Assembly (NCBI GenBank): GCA_018901555.1 | Contig: JAHIER010000003.1 | Span: 1-12,833, forward strand | Reading direction: 5' to 3' | From: Patescibacteria group bacterium | Lineage (GTDB): Bacteria > Patescibacteriota > Minisyncoccia > UBA9983 | DNA: 12,833 nt | Shown here: positions 1 to 6,801 of the stretch, piece by piece | Numbering within the stretch: the stretch's first letter is position 1 | Layout of the letters: every line of letters begins with the position of its first letter | The notes under the pieces: model-generated | Told to the model about the DNA's origin: nothing | The model's input: only the letters and a program-made list of their open reading frames with translations | Databases searched by the model: none | Translations under genes and position numbers: made by a program

Positions 1-590
1 TAGATGCTAACTCTTTTGGTTGGTGGCGGACCATATAAATCATTGGGCAATAAATCTCTAGCAGGATAAGGTAATTGATCAATGTTTTCAATTAATTGTC
101 GTGGCAAATTTTCCTTAATTTTATTTTCTTCCTTATAAAATAATCCAGAGATATCTTTAAAATTCATTAAACCATCAATTGCTTTAATAAGTTCAAAAAA
201 AGTTATCTCTCCTTCTCCCTTGACCACATAATCTACATTAACATTTTTAACAGTTTCTTTTGGAAGCGCTGATGGATGTGCTCCACCCATAACCACTTTT
301 ATATCTTGCGATATCTCTTTAACTAGTTCGGCAATTTTCAATGCATAATAAAAGCATGGAGTAGTTGATGTAATACCAACAACATCAGGTTTAATGTTAA
401 TAATGTGTTTTTTAACATCTTCTAATTCCATTTTTAGGGCTTCTGCGTCTAAAATAGAAATATCAACATTATCTTTTTTTTCTCTTAAATAAGCAGCAAT
501 ATAGGCCAAACCCAAAGGAGGAGCACTGCCACCCATCCCCTTAAGCCCTCCATAGATTATATACATTGGGTTAATTAATAAAATTTTCAT
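1..590 (-). CDS. B12-binding radical SAM protein, N-terminal part (cut by window edge)
   Basis: I read this from the sequence: an ATG at 590..588 opens a frame that runs without a stop to the left edge, giving 196 residues and two extra bases. The protein begins MKILLINP and has PPLGLAYIAAYL at residues 24-35, ILDAE at 46-50, GGAHPSALP at 102-110 and VVKGEGE at 122-128. A PYPARDLLP linker follows near residue 174. This is the usual order of a cobalamin-binding domain (PF02310 type) preceding a radical SAM core. The CxxxCxxC cluster site would lie just outside the window, so the catalytic half is not seen. Members methylate or rearrange unactivated carbons, but the substrate here is unknown. 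No DxHxxG cobalamin motif is visible, which is common in this radical SAM group. The start has no clear Shine-Dalgarno, only an A-rich stretch. The gene is divergent from the flippase-like gene at 652. It resembles the complete radical SAM gene at 5317-6801 in architecture but is clearly a different protein. Confidence 0.9.
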   Translation of the reverse strand, partial: MKILLINPMYIIYGGLKGMGGSAPPLGLAYIAAYLREKKDNVDISILDAEALKMELEDVKKHIINIKPDVVGITSTTPCFYYALKIAELVKEISQDIKVVMGGAHPSALPKETVKNVNVDYVVKGEGEITFFELIKAIDGLMNFKDISGLFYKEENKIKENLPRQLIENIDQLPYPARDLLPNDLYGPPPTKRVSI

Positions 591-619
591 CTTTTTTAAC
601 TATTAATGATATATTAATT

Positions 620-648
620 ATTATATTATTCTATAATAATTTATTCAA
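620..648 (-). promoter_or_regulatory. Candidate sigma70-type promoter for the left radical SAM gene
   Basis: On the minus strand, TTGAAT (648..643) and a perfect TATAAT (625..620) are separated by 17 bases. This is a good spacing for a housekeeping promoter and would give a leader of about 20 nucleotides before the ATG at 590. The -35 element matches four of six consensus bases. The gap is almost entirely A and T, so a chance match to TATAAT is likely, and the call is tentative. Confidence 0.35.
632..637 (+). promoter_or_regulatory. Candidate -10 element for the flippase-like gene
   Basis: A perfect TATAAT lies 14 bases before the ATG at 652. Initiation about seven bases downstream would leave a leader of only about eight nucleotides, so the mRNA would be nearly leaderless. 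No convincing -35 hexamer is present at 16-19 bases upstream. In sequence this AT-rich the match may be chance. It faces away from the minus-strand promoter candidate in the same gap. Confidence 0.25.
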
Positions 649-651
649 GAA

Positions 652-1587
652 ATGAATCAAATTAAAAAATATTCTTTTATTATAGGTTTAATTATTTTTG
701 CCATTATTCTCTCTAAAACAAATCTCGAGGGAATTTTTCAAAATATAAAAAATATTAATCCCCTTTATTTAATCCTGGCTATGCTAATGACCATACCAAC
801 GCTCTTTAATAAAGCTCTTTGTTGGAATTACATCAAAAGAAAACAAGGAATTAAATATAATCTAAAAGATTCATTTTTAATGTATTGTAGTGGTATTTAT
901 ATCGGCCTAATTACACCAGGTAGGATTGGAGAAATAACAAAAGCTATTCATTTAAAAAAAGATGGCCATTCAATGGGAAAATCGCTGGTTAGCACTGTTA
1001 TTGATAGATTATCTGATTTTGCTTTCCTTCTTTTGTTTTTGTTTGTAGGTTCTCTGTTTTTAATAACTATTTTCCAAAAACAAGTGCTAATTTTGATATT
1101 AGGAATAATTCTATCTATCGCTATTTTCTTAATAGCTTTAAAGTTTGATTTAATTAAATGGGTTATTAATAAATTGTTTAACAAGCTTGTTCCTAAAAAA
1201 TATCAAAAATCTTGGAAATTAAACTTCCAAGATTTCATTAATGATCTTAAATCATATAAACTAAAACATTATCTGGTCATTCTGTTTATTACAACATTTT
1301 CTTGGATATTCTATTATTTACAAATGTTTATTCTAGCCAAAGGAGTAGGAATCGATATTCCAATACTGTATTTGGCAATTATAGTAACTATTGCTGGATT
1401 AATAACATTAATTCCTATATCAATCTCGGGGATAGGAACCAGAGACGCTACCCTGCTTGCCCTGTTTATCCCCTTTGCAATAACAACAGAACAAATAATT
1501 GCTTTTTCTGTTTTAATTCTATTAATGTCCTTGTTTGCTGCTTTTGTAGGGTTGATCTGTTGGCTTATCAAGCCAATTAAACTTTAA
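652..1587 (+). CDS. Flippase-like membrane protein, LPG-synthase TM region / UPF0104 family
   Basis: This 311-residue multi-pass membrane protein matches the family that includes the membrane half of MprF and archaeal AglD (PF03706-type). Diagnostic stretches are GLITPGRIGE at residues 85-94, VIDRLSD at 116-122 and LIPISISGIGTRDA at 253-266, in the usual places. Hydrophobic segments lie near 8-20, 38-50, 80-90, 122-165, 206-230, 238-258 and 280-305. A basic soluble loop lies around 180-206. Family members are thought to move lipids or lipid-linked intermediates across the membrane, or to assist glycosyltransferases. There is no soluble synthetase domain, so it is not a full MprF. The length is normal for the family. 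The start has only a weak purine run (AAGAA) directly before the ATG. Its stop lies one base from the stop of the convergent gene at 1589. A perfect 11-base inverted repeat sits within the coding sequence at 1207-1235. The exact substrate cannot be read from the sequence. Confidence 0.88.
   Translation: MNQIKKYSFIIGLIIFAIILSKTNLEGIFQNIKNINPLYLILAMLMTIPTLFNKALCWNYIKRKQGIKYNLKDSFLMYCSGIYIGLITPGRIGEITKAIHLKKDGHSMGKSLVSTVIDRLSDFAFLLLFLFVGSLFLITIFQKQVLILILGIILSIAIFLIALKFDLIKWVINKLFNKLVPKKYQKSWKLNFQDFINDLKSYKLKHYLVILFITTFSWIFYYLQMFILAKGVGIDIPILYLAIIVTIAGLITLIPISISGIGTRDATLLALFIPFAITTEQIIAFSVLILLMSLFAAFVGLICWLIKPIKL
1207..1235 (+). repeat. Perfect 11-base inverted repeat inside the flippase-like gene
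   Basis: AAATCTTGGAA (1207-1217) and TTCCAAGATTT (1225-1235) are exact reverse complements with a seven-base loop. In RNA this would form an 11-bp hairpin. It lies in the codons for the soluble loop at about residues 186-195, so the coding function alone may explain the bases. There is only a short T run, at the end of the second arm, so it resembles an intrinsic terminator weakly at best. Confidence 0.75.
1560..1576 (+). terminator. Possible hairpin terminator at the convergent stop codons
   Basis: TTGGCTT (1560-1566) and AAGCCAA (1570-1576) form a perfect 7-bp inverted repeat with a three-base loop, just before the stop of the flippase-like gene. On the minus strand it lies 13 bases beyond the stop of the gene ending at 1589, the usual place for a terminator. 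No strong T tract follows on either strand, so activity is uncertain. Because the repeat is symmetric it could act in both directions. Confidence 0.3.
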
Positions 1588-1588
1588 A

Positions 1589-3307
1589 TTACCTAATTAA
1601 ATTCATCAAAAAACCCCTATTATCAGAAACACTTTCAATATTGATTTCTAATGCATGCGAAGCAATATTAATTATACCTGTTTGTTCTATTATTTTTTCA
1701 GACAATTCTTCAGAAAATCCTAAAATATATTTTATTTCAAAGACTTTAAAGATCTGTTTTGTTTTTTCATCCTCTAATAATTTTTCAACGGTTAAATCCC
1801 GAAAAACGACGAAAGATTTATTGGTTAAGTAATTTAAAACAATACCCTGGCTTGGAAAGTCTCCTGGTACAGCAATTACTTCTTTATTACTAATATTAAG
1901 CTCCTCTATCTCTTGAGAATAAGCTATGCTTCTTGGTATAAAATCTTTATCATATTCTTTTCCCAAAATTACATGATTTACCAAAACCAAATGATAAATC
2001 GCCAGACCCACCATTATCACGCCCAAAAATATTGTCCATACCTTACTTAATTTAAAATGATTCTTAATAATCTGGGTGAGATAAAACAAACCAAGAGACA
2101 TTAAAAGAATAAGTATCCAAATAAAATCCATTAAATGATTACGACTAACAAGAATAACAAAAGAAAAAACAAAGAATGAAATAATAAGCCAGTAAAGAGA
2201 TAGTTGATAAAGAAACTTATATTTATTTTTCAAATAAATTAATCCCAAAACCAACAACAAAGAAAAAAATGGCCCACCAAAATCTTCTAATGAAAAGAAT
2301 CTTAAAATATGCTGAGATAAAAGATAGAAATTAATTTTAATTCTATTAAATAAACTGAATTTCTCAAATCCAAAATTAGTTAATATCTTTCTTGTCTCTA
2401 TGTTTTCTGACCATCCGCGATTTTGATTTTTAAATTCTTCTAGAAATTCTTCTTTTTCAAAGTAATAAGTATAAGCATCTGGGAAAACATGCAATTCAGC
2501 CATAGAAATCGATTCTTGTGTCGGACGATTTGTTAATAAGGATGCGTATTTATTCTCACCACTTAAAAATGATGGTAACCAAAAAAGCACTAACAAAAGA
2601 ACAAAAGGAACAAATATATATGCTAATTGTTGTTTAAATCTTTTAACAAACAAGAATATAAAAAAAGCTAACGCGAATACAAGCGTTGCTTCTCGAGACA
2701 AGGCAGAAAGAGATAAAAAGATACCAGAAACAATAAAGAAAAGATTATTAAATTTATTTTTAGACTTCTCTGTCTTTTTAGCGCCCAAAAAATAAAATAT
2801 AAAAAACAAAGCCAAAAAAAGCAAACAAAATTCATAAGCTCCAGAAAGACGAGACAAACCCCAACCAATCGGCGAGAATATATATATTAAAGAAAAAACA
2901 ATTGCTATTTTGAAATTAAATAAATACAAAATCAATACCACAAAAAGAATAAAAACCAAAGCATATAAAATAATTGAGAGTAAAATTAAATTATTATAAT
3001 CCAATACACCGGTAATATTAAAAATTTTTGCATAAAGCACAGAACGTAAATATTGAGACACTGGTAATTGATATCCTTGTTCTTCAATTAAGTCAGAAGA
3101 AATAATAATGCTTTGATTGTTTTGAATTGCTAAAATACCAGTCTCATGATAATTTCTCGCCAATAATATGTCTTGTGAAATCGGTTGAACCGAATAACCT
3201 TTAAAAATAATCGGTGAATACCAAACAAGAATAGCTAAAAAGAAAATACATACAAGAAATAAAGCCTTGTATTGTTTAAACTTATGCTTTAAGTTAGTAT
3301 TAACCAT
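1589..3307 (-). CDS. GT-C-like multi-pass membrane protein (glycosyltransferase 39/PMT-type, putative)
   Basis: This 572-residue protein has a short basic N-terminus, a first membrane helix at about 14-35 and a loop with an acidic residue in QDILLARNYHETG (D46). Closely spaced hydrophobic helices run from about 104 to 245. A soluble loop lies near 250-325, further helices from about 340 to 446, and a C-terminal soluble tail at about 450-572. The helix-loop layout, with an acidic first loop, fits GT-C enzymes that transfer sugars from polyprenyl-phosphate donors on the outer face of the membrane. SREATLV at 204-210 and SRNHLMDF at 388-395 are typical of PMT/ArnT-like sequences. The tail carries FEIKYILG at 523-530, which recalls LNYRYLFV in the other GT-C-like protein at 8025-10052. 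Catalysis is inferred, since no motif proves it. It is convergent with the flippase-like gene and divergent from wzx. No Shine-Dalgarno precedes the ATG. Confidence 0.65.
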   Translation of the reverse strand: MVNTNLKHKFKQYKALFLVCIFFLAILVWYSPIIFKGYSVQPISQDILLARNYHETGILAIQNNQSIIISSDLIEEQGYQLPVSQYLRSVLYAKIFNITGVLDYNNLILLSIILYALVFILFVVLILYLFNFKIAIVFSLIYIFSPIGWGLSRLSGAYEFCLLFLALFFIFYFLGAKKTEKSKNKFNNLFFIVSGIFLSLSALSREATLVFALAFFIFLFVKRFKQQLAYIFVPFVLLLVLFWLPSFLSGENKYASLLTNRPTQESISMAELHVFPDAYTYYFEKEEFLEEFKNQNRGWSENIETRKILTNFGFEKFSLFNRIKINFYLLSQHILRFFSLEDFGGPFFSLLLVLGLIYLKNKYKFLYQLSLYWLIISFFVFSFVILVSRNHLMDFIWILILLMSLGLFYLTQIIKNHFKLSKVWTIFLGVIMVGLAIYHLVLVNHVILGKEYDKDFIPRSIAYSQEIEELNISNKEVIAVPGDFPSQGIVLNYLTNKSFVVFRDLTVEKLLEDEKTKQIFKVFEIKYILGFSEELSEKIIEQTGIINIASHALEINIESVSDNRGFLMNLIR

Positions 3308-3360
3308 ATAATTAATAATTTATTAAATTAATATAAAAACCTAATTGAAAAATAACTTTT
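3308..3360. promoter_or_regulatory. Divergent intergenic region with a candidate -10 for the wzx-like gene
   Basis: This 53-base A/T-rich gap separates two divergent genes, so it should hold promoters for both. On the plus strand TATAAA (3332-3337) lies 23 bases before the ATG at 3361 and is a reasonable -10 element, leaving a leader of about 17 bases. No good -35 element is visible on either strand, and no convincing -10 was found for the minus-strand gene. No operator-like symmetry stands out. Confidence 0.35.
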
Positions 3361-4614
3361 ATGATTATCAAAAATCTAAAAAATAAAATTTATAAAACAC
3401 TTAAGAATACTGAAAAGCTCACTGGAACTGATAATGTTTATATTGCAAAACATGGCTCATATCTTACCGTCGGAAATATTATATCTATAATAACAGCATT
3501 TATATTATCAATTGCATTTGCTCGCCTATTACCAAAAGAAACCTATGGTGAATATAAATATATTTTATCAATTTTTGGACTACTAGCACTTTCCTCACTC
3601 TCTGGAATTAACACAGCAATTGTTCGTGGAGTAGCAATGGGTTTTGATAGTGTATTTAAAAATGGTCTTTTAGTAAAACTAAAATGGAGTTTACTCGGAA
3701 GCATTGCATCTATTTGTCTTGCTATTTATTTTTTAATTATTGGAAATTCTATTTTTGCTATTTCTTTTTTAATTATATCTATTTTTCTTCCTTTTTTCAA
3801 AGCAGGAGAAGCTTATCAATTCTATCTAAGTGGCAAAAAACTATTTAAAAAGAAAACAACTTATACTACAATATCTCAAATTTTATCAACTATATTACTT
3901 ATAATAACATTATTTCTAACAAAAAGTCTTATTATTTTAATATTTGTTTATTTTGCATCATATTCTATATTAAGAATATTATTTTCTATATTAACAATAA
4001 ATAAATATCCATCAAATAAAAAAAATGATCCTGAAACAATTTCATATGGAAAACATTTAAGTGCAATACAAATTTTAGGACTAATAGCAAATGAGGCAGA
4101 CAAAATATTACTTTTCTTTTTTCTTGGTCCAATTCAACTAGCAATATACTCTTTTGCTGCTCTTCCAATACAACACATTCAAAGCCCATTCCAAACCATC
4201 CAGGAACTTGCTCTCCCAAAGTTTTCAACTCAAGAAAATGGGAAAATCAAAAAAACCCTACCAAAAAAACTTTTTAAATCCATATTTTTTATTTCCATAA
4301 TAATAATTATTTATATATTTATTGCTCCTTATTTCTTTAAAATATTTTATCCACAATACTTAGAATCAATTTTTTATTCACAACTACTATCACTTACACT
4401 TTTGGTTTTCCCTATGTCAATGATGCTATTAGCACTTTTAGCAAAGAAGAAAACAAAAGAACTCTACAAAATTAGTATAATTAATCCTATTTTTCAAATT
4501 CTGCTTTTAATTTTACTGGTTCCTAGTTTCGGAATTATTGGAATAATAATTGCTAAAATAATATCTCAAATTCTTTATTTTTTCACAACTCTTTATTCAT
4601 TTAAAAAAATATAA
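3361..4614 (+). CDS. Wzx-type lipid-linked oligosaccharide flippase
   Basis: This 417-residue, highly hydrophobic protein has the N-terminal signature of the polysaccharide biosynthesis/flippase family (PF01943/PF13440 type, MOP superfamily). FARLLPKETYGEYKY lies at residues 53-67, after the first helix, and SGINTAIVRG at 81-90. About 12 hydrophobic segments follow in pairs to the C-terminus, separated by lysine-rich loops. The length is normal for Wzx. Such proteins flip undecaprenyl-diphosphate-linked glycans from the cytoplasmic to the outer face of the membrane for polymerisation or transfer. The first 30 residues form a basic cytoplasmic segment, supporting the chosen ATG. A Shine-Dalgarno is not visible. 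The gene is followed after six bases by the methyltransferase gene, so the two likely share a transcript. Base composition is visibly more AT-rich than in the GT4 gene. The family call is secure, but the glycan it carries is unknown. Confidence 0.88.
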   Translation: MIIKNLKNKIYKTLKNTEKLTGTDNVYIAKHGSYLTVGNIISIITAFILSIAFARLLPKETYGEYKYILSIFGLLALSSLSGINTAIVRGVAMGFDSVFKNGLLVKLKWSLLGSIASICLAIYFLIIGNSIFAISFLIISIFLPFFKAGEAYQFYLSGKKLFKKKTTYTTISQILSTILLIITLFLTKSLIILIFVYFASYSILRILFSILTINKYPSNKKNDPETISYGKHLSAIQILGLIANEADKILLFFFLGPIQLAIYSFAALPIQHIQSPFQTIQELALPKFSTQENGKIKKTLPKKLFKSIFFISIIIIIYIFIAPYFFKIFYPQYLESIFYSQLLSLTLLVFPMSMMLLALLAKKKTKELYKISIINPIFQILLLILLVPSFGIIGIIIAKIISQILYFFTTLYSFKKI

Positions 4615-4620
4615 TTACAT

Positions 4621-5352
4621 ATGAATCTAGTCTCAAAATCTAACTGGAAAAAATATTGGTCTGAGCATGGTGCTCAAAAGATTCATTCAATTTTATTTGA
4701 AGATATTTTTCAAAAATATTTTGAATTTAATCCAAAATTAGAATGCATTGAAATTGGTTGTGTCCCAGGAAATTTTTTAATCTTCTTACATAAAAAATTT
4801 GGATATAAAATACACGGGATTGACTACGTTGAAGGAATGGAAAAAATCCTTAAAAAAAACTTTGAATTAAATAATATTAAAAATTACAATATTTATAATT
4901 CTGACTTTAGAATATTTAAACAAGAAAAATTATTTGATATTGTTTTGTCAATTGGATTTATAGAACATTTTTCAGATTATAAAAAAATTATTGAAAAACA
5001 CATATCTTTATTAAAAAAAGACGGGATTCTATTTATTTCTCTGCCTAATTTCAGATATGGACAATATTTACTACATAGATTATTTGATAACAAAAATCTA
5101 AAAAAACACAATTTAAAGGCCATGAACCCAAAAATTATTAAAGAAATATTTAAAAAAAACAACTTAGAAATTATATATTCTGGATATTACAAAAGCTTTA
5201 AGTTTTGGGTAGAAAATATTGAAAATAGAAATTTCTTTATTAAAAAAATAATTGTGCTAATCATTTTAATCGGACAATTCTTTTTTAAATATATAAATAT
5301 CCCTAATAAATATTTTTCACCTTTTATTATTTGCATTGCCAAAAAGAAATAA
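4621..5352 (+). CDS. Class I SAM-dependent methyltransferase
   Basis: This 243-residue protein has a Rossmann-type methyltransferase fold. Motif I is EIGCVPGNF at residues 44-52, the acidic residue after beta-2 is D68 in HGIDY, and D95 lies in NSDF. FDIVLSIGFIEHF at 105-117 is the post-motif that usually reads D-V-V-...-EH in family 11/23 enzymes. LLKKDGILFISLPN at 130-143 completes the fold. In motif I the usual second glycine is valine (C-V-P-G). A hydrophobic stretch at about 210-222 near the C-terminus could rest on the membrane. The most likely role is O- or N-methylation of a sugar or glycan end, inferred only from its position directly behind wzx. Its 3' end overlaps the last 36 bases of the opposite-strand radical SAM gene. 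It is among the most AT-rich segments of the window: bases 4861-4920 contain only six G or C. No Shine-Dalgarno precedes the start. Confidence 0.88.
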   Translation: MNLVSKSNWKKYWSEHGAQKIHSILFEDIFQKYFEFNPKLECIEIGCVPGNFLIFLHKKFGYKIHGIDYVEGMEKILKKNFELNNIKNYNIYNSDFRIFKQEKLFDIVLSIGFIEHFSDYKKIIEKHISLLKKDGILFISLPNFRYGQYLLHRLFDNKNLKKHNLKAMNPKIIKEIFKKNNLEIIYSGYYKSFKFWVENIENRNFFIKKIIVLIILIGQFFFKYINIPNKYFSPFIICIAKKK

Positions 5353-6801
5353 CTCTTTCATTTTTAAAAATATAATTAATAAATATTTTTCCGGAACAAA
5401 AGAAAAATAATGATTTTTCCATCTCCAATCAACTATCTTGCCAAAAATTTTAGCCATTTTAAAAAAAACTCCCCGTCCCGTGGTTCCTCCCATCTCTAAA
5501 TAATTTATTAAAAAAATAACGTTTTTAATAATTCTTTCTTTCTTCCCTTTAACCCATGGCATTCTAACTGTATTAAAATCATAATTAGCCCATTCTTCTA
5601 ATTTTTTTGGTGCGTTCCAACCTTCCTTAATTGCTAGGTCATATAAATCTGTTCCCGGATATGGTGTAAAAATTCTCCAAGCTGGAATTCTAATTTGAGG
5701 ATCCAGTTTTTTCATTTTCTGAATTAAGTCTGTTGTTTTATACAAATCTTTTATTGTTTCAGTTGGAAATCCTGCCATAAAATAATATTTAGAATTTATG
5801 CCAGCTATTTTTAGTCTCTTTATGGTCTCAAAAACTTGTTCAATAGTAATATCTTTATGCATTAAATCTAAAATTCTACCTGATCCAGATTCTACTCCAA
5901 AACCCAATGTTCGAAATCCTGCCTCATAAAATAATTTTAAATAATTGCTGTCCATATTAATCACATAATTAACCCTACAAGAAGTAAAAATTTCAATATT
6001 CAAATTTTCCTCAATAATCAATTCCGCAATTTTCTTTGCTCTCTCTATGTCAACAAAAAATTCATCATCTTCTATCTCAAAAGCATTAATCCCATATCCA
6101 TCTATCAAGTCTTTTATTTCTTTGATAACTTTTCCAGCTGATTTGCCTCGCCACTTTCTTTTATTGAATTCTTTGTTATAACAAAATCCGCAACGATAAG
6201 GACAACCACGACTAGTATAAAAAGCTATATTTCGAGCTAATTTACCAGTAGCAAATGATTTTTCAGCAACATATTTCTCAATACTTATTAAATTATAAGG
6301 CATCTCCGATAAATTTTCTAAATCAACAAACATTCGTTCTTGATTAATAAAAACATTACCATTTTCTTTATAACCAAGTCCTTTTATGTTTTTAACAGAA
6401 TTTTTATTTTTAATACATTCTACTAACTCCAAAAATGTTTCCTCCCCCTCCCCAATAACAACATAATTAATATATTTATTGTTTAATGTTTGGCGAGGCA
6501 TTATACTCGGATGAACTCCGCCCCAAATCACAGGTATATTACTATTCTCCTTGATTAATCTACTAGCCTCTAATCCGTTTAGAATTTGCTTACCAGTAAG
6601 CGTCGAGATACCAATGGCTAATGGCTCTTTTTTCATTTCATTCAACAAATCTCTTTTCCAGAGTCTATTAACTCGCTGATCAATAATCTTAACCTCATAA
6701 CCAGCATTAACCAATGGAGCTGCTACCGAAAGAATGCTCGCTGGTAATAGCATAATGCTTGTAGTTTCATATGATGGGAGAAAAAGAATAATTTTAGACA
6801 T
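5317..6801 (-). CDS. Cobalamin-binding radical SAM protein (complete)
   Basis: This 494-residue protein has an N-terminal B12-binding Rossmann domain (about 1-130) with IWGGVHPSIMP at 92-102 and VVIGEGEETF at 114-123. A radical SAM core follows, with the [4Fe-4S] site RGCPYRCGFC (C200, C204, C207), FGVESGSG at 301-308, MAGFPTET at 342-349 and PYPGT at 380-384. All positions are as in class B radical SAM methyltransferases and related B12 enzymes. These proteins methylate unactivated carbon or phosphorus, or catalyse ring and radical rearrangements. The substrate is unknown. As the last gene of an operon with a 4,6-dehydratase, an aminotransferase, a GT4 and a GT-C-like protein, it is a candidate for modifying a nucleotide sugar, glycan or carrier lipid. 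The start overlaps the GT4 gene by eight bases. It ends in TGA, unlike most neighbours (TAA), and its last 36 bases overlap the methyltransferase gene. No DxHxxG motif is seen in the B12 domain. Confidence 0.92.
   Translation of the reverse strand: MSKIILFLPSYETTSIMLLPASILSVAAPLVNAGYEVKIIDQRVNRLWKRDLLNEMKKEPLAIGISTLTGKQILNGLEASRLIKENSNIPVIWGGVHPSIMPRQTLNNKYINYVVIGEGEETFLELVECIKNKNSVKNIKGLGYKENGNVFINQERMFVDLENLSEMPYNLISIEKYVAEKSFATGKLARNIAFYTSRGCPYRCGFCYNKEFNKRKWRGKSAGKVIKEIKDLIDGYGINAFEIEDDEFFVDIERAKKIAELIIEENLNIEIFTSCRVNYVINMDSNYLKLFYEAGFRTLGFGVESGSGRILDLMHKDITIEQVFETIKRLKIAGINSKYYFMAGFPTETIKDLYKTTDLIQKMKKLDPQIRIPAWRIFTPYPGTDLYDLAIKEGWNAPKKLEEWANYDFNTVRMPWVKGKKERIIKNVIFLINYLEMGGTTGRGVFFKMAKIFGKIVDWRWKNHYFSFVPEKYLLIIFLKMKELFLFGNANNKR
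5341..5365 (+). terminator. Weak A/T hairpin at the methyltransferase stop codon
   Basis: AAAAAGAAA (5341-5349) can pair with TTTC plus TTTTT (5356-5359 and 5361-5365), with one bulged A at 5360. The TAA stop of the methyltransferase lies in the six-base loop. The A-tract and T-tract arrangement is like a bidirectional terminator, but the stem has only two G-C pairs' worth of stability. It sits inside the coding sequence of the opposite gene, so it could serve only the plus strand. Confidence 0.2.

Noticed and set aside
948..1184. Open frame antisense to the flippase-like gene
   Set aside because: It is a shadow of a convincing membrane-protein gene, with no recognisable domain and no start signal. 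The same applies to small antisense or shifted frames at 1302-1580, 1641-1832, 2668-2868, 3986-4228, 4977-5162, 6825-7079, 8232-8447, 9156-9344, 9613-9864, 10545-10727 and 11650-11832.
5295..5315. AAATAT / ATATTT inverted repeat as a terminator for the radical SAM gene
   Set aside because: The six-base stem contains only A-T pairs and has a nine-base loop. Such repeats are expected by chance in sequence this AT-rich.
5317..5319. TGA as a recoded sense codon, as in some CPR lineages
   Set aside because: Reading through would add only 16 codons with no family match before a TAA. Other genes end in TAA or TAG and no gene needs an in-frame TGA, so the ordinary code suffices.
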